64,000 bases of DNA from Lucinisca nassula (GCA_963580285.1 OY757015.1:131626717-131690716), one strand, 5' to 3'; counted from the first letter of the stretch, positions 51,372-61,921 are shown. Program-made: numbers and translations. The notes: generated by a model not told the origin, from the sequence alone.

Positions 51372-51651
51372 CATTACGCAAACACGCCTATACAAATACA
51401 TTGCCACATTTATCGCCGAAAAAATGAAAATTTTATGATGAAAAATTGTGATATTTTTCTTATTTCTGCTCAAAATATAGATTGTAGGCACTCGTTAGAA
51501 CCGCCTCATCGAGGCGGTTCTAACGAGTACCCACAATCTATATTTTAGAGCAGAAATAAGAAAAATATAGTTTACCCCCGTAAACCCCAGTTTTACTATA
51601 TAAAATTGGGGTTCAAGGGAGTCAAATTTATATAGGCGTGTTTTCGTGATG
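51372..51651. mobile_element. MITE family A, reference copy (280 bp)
   Basis: Ends CATTACGCAAACACGCCTAT and ATAGGCGTGTTTTCGTGATG are 20-bp inverted repeats with one mismatch each. A ~118-bp near-perfect hairpin spans 51451-51569 (centre CCGCCTCATCGAGGCGG). The flanking blocks TTTATCGCCGAAAAAATGAA and CCCAGTTTTACTATATAAAA are found in all copies. Non-coding. Confidence 0.85.
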
Positions 51652-51696
51652 GAAATTCCTTAATTTGATGAACAGGATTGTATTCAATGCTTTGCT

Positions 51697-52990
51697 TAAG
51701 AAACTGTGATTTGTAGAGTAATAAATCACAGTTTGGAGGTCAGTTGTAAAGTAGATCAAATCACGAGCGCGTAGCGCGCGTGATTTGTCTACTTACAACT
51801 GACCGACAAACTGAGATTGACAGACAAACTGTGATTTAATACTCAACAAATCACAAACTAGAGCTGATCTATTTCGATTCTAAGAGGCTGAAAATCGACA
51901 ATAATGCAGTTGTTTCCTTCAAAATCTCACAACCTTTCGCCATTGTTAGAAGAAATGCCGCTACAATTATCGACTGAAGCACATGCATTTATGTCCTTTT
52001 CTAACGTTTTCGATGCGGAAAAAATGACGTTATGCCGTCTAACGTCAAGGAAATCGACTAGTGACGTCATAAATTGGCAGTTTTTAATGACATCACTCGT
52101 CACGCTCTTCCTTGCCGTGATTTGTTGTAAAAAACACAGTTATTTCCCATTGCCTATATAGGCGCACTGTGTTAGAATTTAGAGCAAAAGCTTGAAAAAA
52201 GGTAGGTTGCACGATAATGATTAAGGTGCTGTGTAGATTTCTGTATTTATGTGCCGCGGCGTTCGCCTACTTCGGCTTCAGTTAGTACTCCCAGCAGGTG
52301 CGGGATATGCGTGTGTGTGTGTGTGCGTTTGTGTGTGTGTGTGGGGGGGGGGGGGGGGGGGGGTCATTTTCATTACGATAACTCGCTCGTACGACAAAGT
52401 GCATTTTTCACATCTCCAAAATGGCTACTTTTCTGATGAAGTAAATGCCTAAAACATAGGAAGTGGGTGCTCGTTAGAACCGCCTCAATGCCCACAACCT
52501 ATGTCTTAGAGCAGAAATAAGAAAAATTTAAACACAGCACGCCTATATAGGCAATGGAAAATAACTATGTTTTATTCTACAACAAATTACGACAAGGAAG
52601 AGCGTGACGAGTGACGTCAAATTTATGACGTCACTAGTCGATTTCCTTGACGTTAGACGGTGTAACGTCAATTTCTAGTATCGAAAACGTTAGAATAGGA
52701 TATAAATGCGTGTGTTTCAGTCGATAATTTTAGCGGGATTTCTTCCTACAATGGCGAAAAGTTGTGAGACTTTGAAGGAAAAAACAGCATTATCGCCGAT
52801 TTTCAGCCTGTTAGAGTCGAAATAGATCAGCTCTAGTTTGTGATTTGTGGAGAAATAAATCACAGTTTGTCGGTCAGTTGTAAGTAGGCAAATCACGCGC
52901 GCTACGCGTTCGTGATTTGTCTACTTTACAACTGACCTCCAAACTGTGATTTATTACTCAACAAATCACAGTTACAGCTGATCTATTTCT
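51697..52990. mobile_element. Large palindromic (foldback) element with CRE motifs
   Basis: Left arm 51697-52165 pairs with right arm 52538-52990: CTGTGATTTGTAGAGTAATA, GGTCAGTTGTAAAGTAGA, AATCACG, ATCTATTTCGATTCTAA, ACAATGGCGAAAAG-type and ATTGCCTATATAGGC all recur inverted. A smaller hairpin (CGCGTAGCGCG) sits in each arm. TGACGTCA occurs at 52062-52069, 52612-52619 and 52626-52633. The loop (52166-52537) holds a (GT)n/(G)n tract and half a family A-type hairpin. No transposase gene. Confidence 0.65.
52310..52363. repeat. (GT)n followed by poly-G
   Basis: GTGTGTGTGTGTGCGTTTGT then ~22 G in a row, in the loop of the palindrome. Confidence 0.9.
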
Positions 52991-53127
52991 TAAATAATGA
53001 ATACCCCCGTAAACCCCAGTTTTCTCTATAATATGAAATAAAGGCACTGCCTTTTGAGCAAACACACTCATTTACACCCCTATCTATCTTCATATACTGA
53101 GTCGGTCATATTTGGCTTAAAAGGGAA

Positions 53128-53190
53128 GTTGTGTGTGTGGGTGGGGGGGGGGGAGGGGAGGGGGGGTTGGGGTGGGTGGGTGGGGGGGGT
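53128..53190 (+). repeat. Long G-rich tract (G-quadruplex potential)
   Basis: Many runs of three or more G separated by one or two bases (GGGTGGGGG..GAGGGG..TTGGGGTGGGTGGG) over ~60 nt. Confidence 0.85.
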
Positions 53191-53224
53191 CGTTGGATGA
53201 GGCCTTAAAACTATTTACAATCTG

Positions 53225-53530
53225 ATTAACAGGACTAAAACGTATACCTCTGAGACCCAATCTATACTGTACGGTCTTTGAACTTCTCTGACGGTCTTTG
53301 AACTCATATGCGGTCTTGGCATCAATCGCAGACAAGGGAATACTATTCCACTGATGAATAGTTCTGGGGGGAAAAGCTTTAGAGCATCACTATAGGTCTG
53401 GTACCTATGGTATTGTGTGTTATTTACTTTTGATGCCCTTGTTTGAGTTGAAACTGTTACGAGTACAGGGGTCGAGTATTTATCTTTATAGAGAGACACT
53501 ATACCAGAGTGACTTAGGCAGTTAATATTG
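53225..53530 (-). pseudogene. LINE ORF2 C-terminal fragment
   Basis: The minus strand reads ASKVNNTQYHRYQTYSDALK, then PELFISGI, and in another frame HQWNSIPLSAIDAKTAYEFK. This is the common C-terminal RT-LINE pattern (FFPRTIxxWNxLP..SAxxxxxFK) with a frameshift. Only ~100 codons remain, and it abuts the G-rich tract. Confidence 0.6.
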
Positions 53531-53551
53531 GCATAGAACAGCAAAAATACC

Positions 53552-53863
53552 AGTAATGCTAGCTCAGTGGTAGTCCACCTGCCTCTGATGCTAGAGACCC
53601 CCTGTTCGATTCCAGGCAATGGAATATAGTTTGATATCCGAACATGTTCCATTGGCATAATTTGTAGGGATGAATGCAACAAAGTGCACCATCCTTCGGC
53701 TCGGGACGTTATCTGGAGATCCCTGAGCAAAAAGAATCATCCCCTCTGCAGGTTAAAGATCCTTACCGTAATGTCATAATTGCCAAATAGGCGTGTGTAC
53801 TGCAAATCCCAAGTATTTGTACACCTGCAAGTAATAGTCAAGTGTGACCCTAATGCAGTAAAG

Positions 53864-53930
<67 letters not shown>
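53552..53930 (+). mobile_element. tRNA-headed SINE with (GATA)n tail, diverged
   Basis: TAGCTCAGTGGTAGTCC A-box region, GTTCGATTCC B box, body as in 23704-24108, tail of ~15 GATA units at 53873-53930. Confidence 0.75.
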
Positions 53931-53933
<3 letters not shown>

Positions 53934-53934
<1 letters not shown>

Positions 53935-54104
53935 TAAGACCACCTTTGGGACTCTTCAAAAGTGGTCTTTAAGACGTTTGAACAGTCCCAAAGGTGCTCT
54001 CTGACCAGAGGACACTGTATGCAGAAAATACAAAGAAAGAATAACTGTAGCTTCCTAAATAGGCTTTTTAAAGCAGAGTAAGACTAGATTTTAGGTGGTC
54101 TTAA
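53934..54104. mobile_element. MITE family C, complete copy (171 bp)
   Basis: TTAAGACCACCTTTGGGACT on the left and AGGTGGTCTTAA on the right. It directly abuts the GATA tail, so the two may have inserted at each other's ends. TTAA at both ends could be a piggyBac-type target or part of the TIR. Confidence 0.7.
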
Positions 54105-54129
54105 TAGCTGAAGTATACTGTATAAACCC

Positions 54130-55190
54130 ATAAACCACTTACAGTGGATCCAGAGCTTCCTGACCAACAGGGGCTAACCAGGCTTGCTTCCAAAGGATAA
54201 ACCTTTTACAGAATATATTTGGTCACAGGCCTGATTACTACGATTGCCCCAGCTGTATCCGGTGTCCCTCAAGATGCCATGCTCAGACCTCTGTTGTTCT
54301 GCCCATGCATAAATGATCTGCCACAAAATGTTAGCCCTGGAGTTCACCTCTTTGCTAATGACAGCCTTTCATATCACGCGGACTCAAGCATGACTGATAC
54401 TGCACACTTTAGAGGGATCTTGACAGACTTCAGCAATGCCTATAATGGAATATGGACCGGACTAGCAACAGTCTTCTCAATCCAACCAAATGTGCGACAG
54501 TCAGGGTAACAAAATGGAGAATATAAGTGAAGGCAATGATCAGGAAACCTGGTCGAAGATTCGGGGCAACTTACATGTTAAAGATACACAGCCATGAACC
54601 GTCAATCTTAAAGACTTTAAAGTACATGTGCATCATTTATTTCAGAAACATGTCACGGGAATCCATTTTGATGCACCTGTAAAAACCACACAGCAGCCTA
54701 GCGTTTCTTTGAAAGGGAGCTGGTCTGAAGATGTTGAAGCATGATGGTAGAGGCCATTATTAGACTTATCCTGGATTATGCCCATCAGTATGGGACCCAC
54801 ATAGAGTATCCAGCAGCTCGACACGGTGCAACGGCGAGCAGCTTGGTGTGTCAGAAATGACTATCTCACAACCAGCATTACCTCCCAAGTGATACAGCAC
54901 CTTGGCCGGCAAACTCACCAGCATTGACAGCAAGTTGTCAATGCTGGGAATGATCTAGATGTATCTCTGGGCTAAGTGGACATCCAGATTTGGAGGCTCT
55001 CCGACCCAAAAGCGGCGAACTGTAGGGGGATACTCCCCGGAGTATATGGACCGACATCTTCTGTCAACTCTCCTTCATCGACACGGGCATCAGACTTAAG
55101 GGCCAACTTCCACAGACTATTGCCACTTCTGGGATCCTTGAGGGCTTCAAAATTGATCTTCTGCGAACCACATAAAAACTGCTTTTAAAA
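54130..55190 (+). pseudogene. Jockey-like LINE RT remnant
   Basis: From about 54130 the frame reads WIQSFLTNRG. It continues SGVPQDAMLRPLLFCPCIND (normally GVPQGSVLGPLLF) and LFANDSLSYHADSSMTD, where the catalytic FADD is FAND. After a break near 54515 with a short repeat D piece, 54760-55170 continues as LINE C-terminus (DYAHQYGTHIEYPAARHGAT region, several frames). Loss of a catalytic Asp plus frameshifts show it is dead. Confidence 0.7.
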
Positions 55191-55364
55191 GTTTTTGATA
55201 TGTTATATTGTGAGGCAAAGGTGACGGGAGTCCAACTGATATTTACTTACAGTTGGGCAAGGCCTGTTGTCCTTGCAACAGGTATGGGTATAGGGGGAGC
55301 GTTGTTACCTCTTCTGTTTGTACACTTTTATTCATTTCCCCTTTCTCCCTTTCTTTCTTTCCAC
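55191..55364. other. Unassigned, pyrimidine-rich near the end
   Basis: A CCTTTCTCCCTTTCTTTCTT stretch at 55337-55362 is probably the tail of the following minus-strand SINE. Confidence 0.4.
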
Positions 55365-55682
55365 TGATACTGCGTCTGTCACATTTGACCATTACCGCAG
55401 GTGTACATTACATACACTCCAGGTTTTGCAGGATGAAAGCCCACACAGTAACCATGTTATTACGGCAGGGATCTTTAACCTGCACAGGGGATGGTTCTCC
55501 CTGCACATGGGGCCTCCATTTAACGTCCCGATCCGAAGGGCGGTGCAGTTTATGACATTCATCCCTGCAAATGATGCCAATGGAGCGTGTTCGGACACCG
55601 AAATTTTATCGCCGCCGCCGGGGATCGAACTCAGGACCTCTAGCATCAGAGGCAAATGCACTAACCATTGAGCTATCACGCT
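55365..55682 (-). mobile_element. tRNA-headed SINE, GATA-type body (minus)
   Basis: Same body as 39962-40300, but the tail is CTTT-like instead of GATA. B-box complement GGGATCGAACTC. Confidence 0.75.
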
Positions 55683-56062
55683 CACTCTTCCCACCTACCT
55701 ATCTTCTCCTCTACTACCTCTTATATCTCTTCAGTCTCTTTCTCTGGGAGACGACTCCAAATGACTCACCAGGGTTGACGTGTCATTAAACCCAAAACTA
55801 TTGTTTGAGCTTTACCGCCGCTATGCACATAACCTTAGTATGATGATGCTCCAGTGTTGGTCCTGTGGGCACTTCATTCGGGAAGAAAATTAGATAGGGT
55901 GACCCAGTAAGTTTGCAGCATGGACACTAAAGTATCCTGAAGCACTAGCGTTATGCTATGGATTTGGGGCTCATCATCATTTTGTAAATCTTGGGAAGGT
56001 AGAAATCCACAGGTAGCCAGATAGCTCATTGTGTCTCTGCCTATTCCCAGGGCTTTATTCTA
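55683..56062. other. No gene seen
   Basis: A GTCATTAAACCCAAAAC motif at 55782 resembles a SINE 3' end. Otherwise unassigned. Confidence 0.35.
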
Positions 56063-56065
56063 GAT

Positions 56066-56232
56066 TTCCAGACACTTCGGCCCCACTACCACCTCGGCCC
56101 CTAGACAGGTCGGCCCAAAACCAAGTCGGCCCTAGACACCTCGGCCCTAGTCACCTCGGCCCTAGACACCTCGGCCCCACTGTCACCTCGGCCCCTAGAC
56201 ATCTCGGCCCCAAAGTCACCTCGGCCCCACTT
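56066..56232. repeat. Inner array of the ~17-bp repeat (copy 2)
   Basis: CAGACACTTCGGCCCCACTA onward, about nine units, mirror of 50935-51093. Confidence 0.85.
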
Positions 56233-56271
56233 TTGATATCTGTTAGGGTATGGGCAGTTATATCATGTTAA

Positions 56272-56536
56272 AATCGGCCCCGCCCAACGGGACTTCAAGA
56301 AACCGACAGCCTGTGACATGAGTACTGGTAAACCGCTTAGAGGTTCTAAGCCTGGCCAGGAAAAGCGGTGCGAGTCAGACCACACTTATAAACCCTATTG
56401 GTTTCATTGGTCTGCAGGGCTTGAGATGTCATTTCATCTCAATGCCGGTAAAATTCCCACAAAATTGGAGGCAACGTCTCCAAAATGACCGATACAGTGT
56501 TGATTGGAGCGTTACGTCAAATCTAACAAACAAAAC
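56272..56536 (+). mobile_element. SINE-C (plus) in foldback copy 2
   Basis: Mirror of 50632-50890; ends TTGATTGGAGCGTTACGTCA and AACAAACAAAAC. Confidence 0.75.
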
Positions 56537-57751
56537 ATCATGTTAACAAGCCCGTGTAATGAAGACCCCGCTATGCCCCAGTTTATATAGGGAAACTTGG
56601 GGCTCATAGGGACATACATTATTTACATCACGAAGACACGCCTTTATAATTTTGAACCCCTTGAACCCCACTGTTATATAGTCAAATTGGGGTTTACAGG
56701 GGTAAATCTTATTTGAGCGGAAATAATAAAAATATCACAATTTTTCCTCTTATAATGTTCGTTTTTTTTCGGCGGTAAAGTTTACAATGCATTTGTATAG
56801 GCCTGTTTTCGTAATTCTTATTTCTGCTCCAAGATACAGGTTGTGTGTACTGGTTAGAACCGTCCCAATGTGCAGGCCTGATCAGAATGCGTCTGTGACA
56901 ACCTTTAATCACAACTAGTTTAATATTAATCTGTCTTATGCAAACTAGTCATTTCTTAGATCCCTTTCATATTAGTTAACAGCCATCTCCTTGAGAACGA
57001 TTGAACCAGTATCAAAGGTCTATGTTTTAGAGCAGAAGTAAGACATATAATTTTATCAACTTTTTGTTATATAATTTTGGTTTTACTATTAAGTTGTTAG
57101 GAAATAAGATCAGATTATTTTATTGCTATTTACATTTCGTATAAAAATAACAAACAACCAATGAGACGTTTATAATAAATAGAACAACGCATACACGACA
57201 TTTTCAGGTTAACTTGGACTACACTGTTAAGGACAGCTAATCCCCCGCCGCCTTCAATCGTGACGTTGACCTTGAGTCAGCATCACGAAAAGTGGGGTTT
57301 AGCGGGTTGTTCAAATTGTAATATTTGATACTGATAGTCAAGGAGCCTTTTCTACAAGAATATACAGGGCCATGAAGACTTTGCACTCAGTGCACATCCA
57401 GATCCATCTGATCTGGATCTACACTGTCATTCGAATTTTAAATGAATACAATTTGAGGGTCTGATAGTCAGAAATGTGACTAATAAATAAATTAAATAAA
57501 TAAATTATACAGTATACTTGTTACTGTCCGTCTTTAAATATGAGCTGAAATGACAATCAAATAGGAATTTCTAAATGTGTGAAACTTGATAACAATGGAA
57601 ATATACTGATCATTTCCTACAAAAACACGAGCAGTGAAGACATTGCACACAGTGCACATCCAGATCTACACTGTTTGTCACTAATATATACATATTGTAC
57701 ACATGTACATGTATCAAGTAATTTGGGTAACTGATAGTCAGAAATGTGACT

Positions 57752-57755
57752 ATAA

Positions 57756-57828
<73 letters not shown>

Positions 57829-57850
57829 AATTAATTAATTAATTAATTAA
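57752..57850. repeat. (AAAT/AATT)n microsatellite (copy 2)
   Basis: AATAAATAAATAAATAAATA... then AATTAATTAATTAATT. Longer than the counterpart in copy 1. Confidence 0.9.
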
Positions 57851-58265
57851 TACAGTATACAATATATTCGTTACTGTCCGTCTTTAATATGAACTAGAAT
57901 GACAATCAAATGTGTGAAAATTGATAACAATGATCTGTTTATCATCAAGGATCTCTTTATTGGGGGGATTAGTAACGCCTGGTTGTTTATTGAGCTTCAC
58001 ACATTACTAATTTAAGTCAATAATTAATTGTTCTTGTAAAACTTTTTGCTAAATAGTGTACTAACCTGAAATTCATTAATCCTTACCCCGCTGAGCACGA
58101 TTATCCTTATCTTTGCAAACAGTGTAGATCCTGATCAGATTGCTTCTGCCCTCTGAACCGGATGTGCACCGTTTTTCATACCGTTTTTTGAATATATAAA
58201 AATAATTGGTTTACTTACGAGGATAGTTGTAGTTCAGCGAACCTGAACACTGATAATTACCTAAT

Positions 58266-58585
58266 AAATAAATAAATTGTTTGTTTGTATTGGAGTTTAA
58301 CGGCCAAGTCAACACTATTTTAGTTCATTTTCGAGACGATCAGTTTACCTATCCACACTTAACCTTGGCAGGCTTATACGTAAGCAGTTAACCAATACAG
58401 TGCACATTCTTTTCGCCAGAAAGTGACAACTGCCCTTCTTGAATCAGCAGAAGGGAGAGAATGACCGAAGAAAAGATTTCATAATCAATCTCCACGAAAG
58501 AAAGTTGCCGACCCCGGTAGGTATAGAACCCGCGTCCACCTGATCACAAGTCAAACGCGCATCAGGCTTAGCTACCGAGGCCGGA

Positions 58586-58590
<5 letters not shown>
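58266..58590 (-). mobile_element. tRNA-headed SINE (minus) in foldback copy 2
   Basis: Mirror of 48598-48903, same internal sequence, flanked by (AAAT)n tracts. Confidence 0.75.
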
Positions 58591-58616
<26 letters not shown>

Positions 58617-59104
58617 ATATATAAATATGTTAACAAATATAAGATATAAGATTATCCCCCATCATCACCATGATTGACGAAACCGAGGAATGATTTTTTT
58701 TTTAGGTTTTACGGCCCCATCCACCGATCCATCCAGATTTCCATCCAATTAGTAACTTTAAAGGATAACTCATTGAAATTAATTAAAAAAGTATTTTAAC
58801 GGTGTGGAATTGTTTCGGATAATAAAAAAGCCTAAAGATGATCAAAAGAGCAGAAAAGTACAAAAAGAGCCTGCTCTAAAGCATGCAGCAATGCAAGTAG
58901 AATTATACATTGAAATTAAAGAGGGGAATTTTCAAATGTATCTTCCATTCTTCTTAAATGGACATATAGATTTCCCGCTTAGTAACGTTATAATATATAA
59001 TAAATATATATATTATAGGTTCAAATAATCAAATCAGCAAATAAAAATAATTAAAAAAAGAACAAACTCATCGGGCATCCAACCCAATCTCCTATTTAAG
59101 TGGA

Positions 59105-59248
59105 AGCCGACGTGTCTAGGGGCCGAGGTGTCCAGGGGCCGACCCGTCTAGGGTTTCAATTTTATGTGGGGCCGAGGTGGTTTTGGGGCCGAGGTGTCTA
59201 GGGGCCGAAGTGTCTAGGGGCCGAGGTGGTTTTGGGGCCGAAGTGTCC
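59105..59248. repeat. Outer array of the ~17-bp repeat (copy 2)
   Basis: GACGTGTCTAGGGGCCGAGG onward to GGGGCCGAAGTGTCC, about eight units, mirror of the outer array of copy 1. Confidence 0.85.
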
Positions 59249-59463
59249 TGTTACCTAAATATCAAGGAAAGATTTCGAAACATGGAGTTACGGCAGTAAA
59301 CAATATACACCTAGCTGGTAAACCAAGTCAGTTGCCTTTTCCCAAATCTGGAGGCACGCCTGATATAACATTTGAGAATCAGTCAGGTCACAGTCTGTTT
59401 GTATTGTTTGCTTCCGGCATTCAAGATAGGATCGGAGCCAATTAAGAATAGGACTACTAAATT

Positions 59464-59751
59464 CATTTCGAAAACACGCCTTTACAAATACACTGTAGTC
59501 TTTACCGCCGAAAAAACACACTATAATTTTAAGATGAAAAATTGTGATATTTTTCTCATTTCTGCTCAAAATATAGATTGTGGGTTCTCGTGAGAAGCGC
59601 CTTATCGAGGCGGCCGTTTCTAACGAGTACCCACAATCTATATTTTAGAGTAGAAATAAGTAAAATAAGGTTTACTCCTGTAAACCGCAGATTTACTATA
59701 TAAGAATGGGGTTCAAGGGGGTCGAAATTATATAGGCGCGTTTTCGAGATG
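59464..59751. mobile_element. MITE family A, complete copy
   Basis: CGAAAACACGCCTTTACAAA at the left, ATAGGCGCGTTTTCGAGATG at the right, central hairpin GCGCCTTATCGAGGCGGCCG with a small expansion. Confidence 0.8.
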
Positions 59752-60023
59752 TTGTGCAGTGAGAGCTTTTCATTTATATATTATTATTATTATTAACAAG
59801 ATCAAAAGCCTTGCGAAATCCAGGAACAATGTTCCAAGTAGGGCACCTTTCTCAATACATTTTTAACCGGTGATCAGTTTAATAGATTAAAATGACAGAT
59901 CATGTAGCCCACACTAACACTTTGTAACAGACAACTTTTTGGAGATGGATCCAACAAACTCGTTCTATTCCATATAGCTTAACAGAGTACAACTTTTCCA
60001 AGGCAAGTACATTAAAATTCCTA
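59752..60023. other. Nothing recognised
   Basis: Contains a short (ATT)n run near 59780-59796. No gene. Confidence 0.35.
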
Positions 60024-60195
60024 TATTAAGACCACATTTTGGACCGTTTAAAAGTGGTCTTTAAGACCACATTGAACAGTCCCAAAGGTGGTCTCTGACC
60101 AGAGGACCTTGTATGCAGAACACACAATGGAGGAATAACTGCAGCCTCCTAAATAAGCTTTTCAAAACAGAATTCGTCTTAATTTTAGATAGTCG
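60024..60195. mobile_element. MITE family C, right end lost at a SINE junction
   Basis: TTAAGACCACATTTTGGACC start, CTCTGACCAGAGGACC and TTAATTTTAGATAGTC. The terminal GTGGTCTTAA is replaced by SINE-C sequence. Confidence 0.65.
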
Positions 60196-60472
60196 ACATT
60201 GAGATGAAATGACATCCCAAGCCCTGTCGCCCAATGAAACCAATAGGGTTTATTAGCATGGACGGTCCGCCTCGCACTGCGGTCCAGGAACCGCGGTGCG
60301 AGGCGGACCGTCCATGCTAATAAACCCTATTGGTTTCATTTGGCGACAGGGCTTGAGATGTCATTTCATCTCAGTGTCGGATAAACGTCCCACAAAATTG
60401 GAAGCAACGTCTCCAAAATGACCTTTACAGAGTTAACGGGGACGTTAAACATCAAATCAAACAAACAAACTC
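60196..60472. mobile_element. Head-to-head SINE-C palindrome
   Basis: A minus-oriented piece (60196-60287) meets a plus-oriented piece (60288-60472) at CTGCGGTCCAGGAACCGCGG. GCGAGGCGGACCGTCCATGC and its complement flank the junction, making a ~190-bp inverted repeat. Confidence 0.75.
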
Positions 60473-60739
60473 TCCTCTGTATAAAGTGGACTTTACCTAG
60501 TAATAATTGGTTAGACTTGTTAAAGTGACGACGACTTTTTTGTGAGATCTCTATAGAAAATATCATTTACATATCAAAGTGTTCTAAGGTGAGACCTTAT
60601 TTATCAAAGTTATATAAAACGGTCTCACAAATCGTATCATTTGTCATCAGCAAAATATACGATAAATGGCTAATGACCGACATCTGTCAGCAGCATTTAG
60701 CGCGAATTGGCGATTGACAGAGGTTTACTAATAATAAAG
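60473..60739. other. No gene seen; small inverted motif
   Basis: AGGTGAGACC and GGTCTCAC near 60588-60632 form a weak foldback. Nothing coding. Confidence 0.35.
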
Positions 60740-61545
60740 GGATCATCCGCGCATTACATGTAACATTTGCCGATGCCCGTGGAATCTGTTTGAACACATG
60801 GCCGAGTGTTCAATTCTCTTCCGAGGGACAGGCACATGCTATTTGCTATGGAAAGAAGGACTTTGGTGATCGTTGTTCTTACATAACTTACTATTCCAAC
60901 AACAAATTGTCACGAAAAAGCCCCAAATCTCCACATAAATTCCATATAAACACTTCAAATGCAAACCAACATGGAAGCTTGTTCAAAATATTGTTTACAT
61001 TATGCAATGATCCTGTGGCTTCATCATGAAATTCTAAATACACCTGTGGACACAAAAGCGTTCAAACTCCTATGAAATAACTTTCAATGAATATCTTTGC
61101 ATCAAGTTAGTTTGACAAGCAAATGTCATTCATCAAAGAATTCTAAAACTAGATCAAGCAATTGATTAGTCTCATTTTGGAAAACACTTTGTGAGTGACA
61201 TCTGAGGTGTATTTTGATTGGACAGTGCAGGAGTCAACAATGAAATGTACACCACCTTGTGTTTTGAATTTATTTCTGTCTGGCAGCTGACTGATAGGAT
61301 GTTAGGATATATTGAATGATCTTTCAAGTCAGAATGAAATGAAGCTCATCAAAGTTTGAACACTTTTGTGTCCACAGGTGTACTACATTCTACTTTATTA
61401 CGTTACATCGTTCAACCTAGCAAAAATCCATGTTCAAACAGCACCTGAATTTCATGATTTAAACTTGGGATTTGTTGTTTGAACATGGCTTCTGGTCCAT
61501 CCACGAATAGCTTCAAACAGCTATGTCTATAGAAATTTGTGCAAG
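60740..61545 (+). repeat. Dispersed repeat F, second copy, split by a MITE
   Basis: 60740-61038 and 61383-61545 match 28795-29312 in order and orientation (CTGTTTGAACACATGGCCG, TCTTCCGAGGGACAGGC, CCATGTTCAAACAGCACCTG, GCTTCAAACAGCTATG). The interrupting unit is the Tc1-like MITE. Confidence 0.55.
61041..61380. mobile_element. Tc1/mariner-type MITE flanked by TA (340 bp)
   Basis: CACCTGTGGACACAAAAGCG is matched by ACTTTTGTGTCCACAGGTG at the right end; TIRs ~28 bp. TA lies at 61039-61040 and 61381-61382. No open frame; non-autonomous. Confidence 0.82.
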
Positions 61546-61859
61546 AATATTTTAAATGTATGATACTCGACTCACCATACTTACATGGAATGTTTTCTAC
61601 CTGAACCGGAGACGATCGCACAAGAAGACACATTGACGATATTTTATTTTGTTTCAGGTGCCGTTTCATACCTGATTGATGTCAAGACAATTTCAAGGGT
61701 TGTCCATTTCTACAGCTGAAATGTTTGAAATGTAAATGTAATTCAGAAATAGTCAGTAAAATCTGAAAGTAAACATTACAGTGTCTATCTGTTTGCACAT
61801 AAGTGTTTAAATGAACGCGCCTGTGTGCGATAGAGTGCGTGCGTGATATGCATGCATGT

Positions 61860-61862
<3 letters not shown>
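61546..61862. other. No gene seen
   Basis: A minus frame exists across 61412-61669, but it crosses into repeat F and shows no known motif. Confidence 0.35.

Positions 61863-61917
<55 letters not shown>
61863..61917. repeat. (GT)n microsatellite
   Basis: About 27 GT units, followed by degenerate GTGTGCATATGTGCGTGCG. Confidence 0.95.

Positions 61918-61921
<4 letters not shown>

Larger units (their letters stand above)
56063..59255. mobile_element. Foldback-like transposon copy 2, inverted relative to copy 1
   Basis: Reverse-complement counterpart of 47667-51099, near-identical by eye over the whole length, including both SINEs and the deleted MITE. Ends GATTTCCAGACACTTCGG (56063) and CCGAAGTGTCCTGTTACC (to 59255). 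It lacks the second unit of the 200-bp tandem duplication and ~40 bp of the outer array, which explains its shorter length. The flanks (TTATTCTA, TAAATATC) do not form an obvious target duplication. Confidence 0.75.

Noticed and set aside
53737..53959. Open frames reading repeated LSIY on the minus strand
   Set aside because: They are translations of the (GATA)n SINE tail, not genes.
53934..54104. piggyBac target duplication (TTAA) for family C MITEs
   Set aside because: TTAA is part of the inverted end in every copy, so target and TIR cannot be separated from these copies alone.
55318..55694. Frames of 100-117 aa on both strands
   Set aside because: Translations of the GATA-type SINE body; the same peptides recur at 23714-23983 and 40020-40306.
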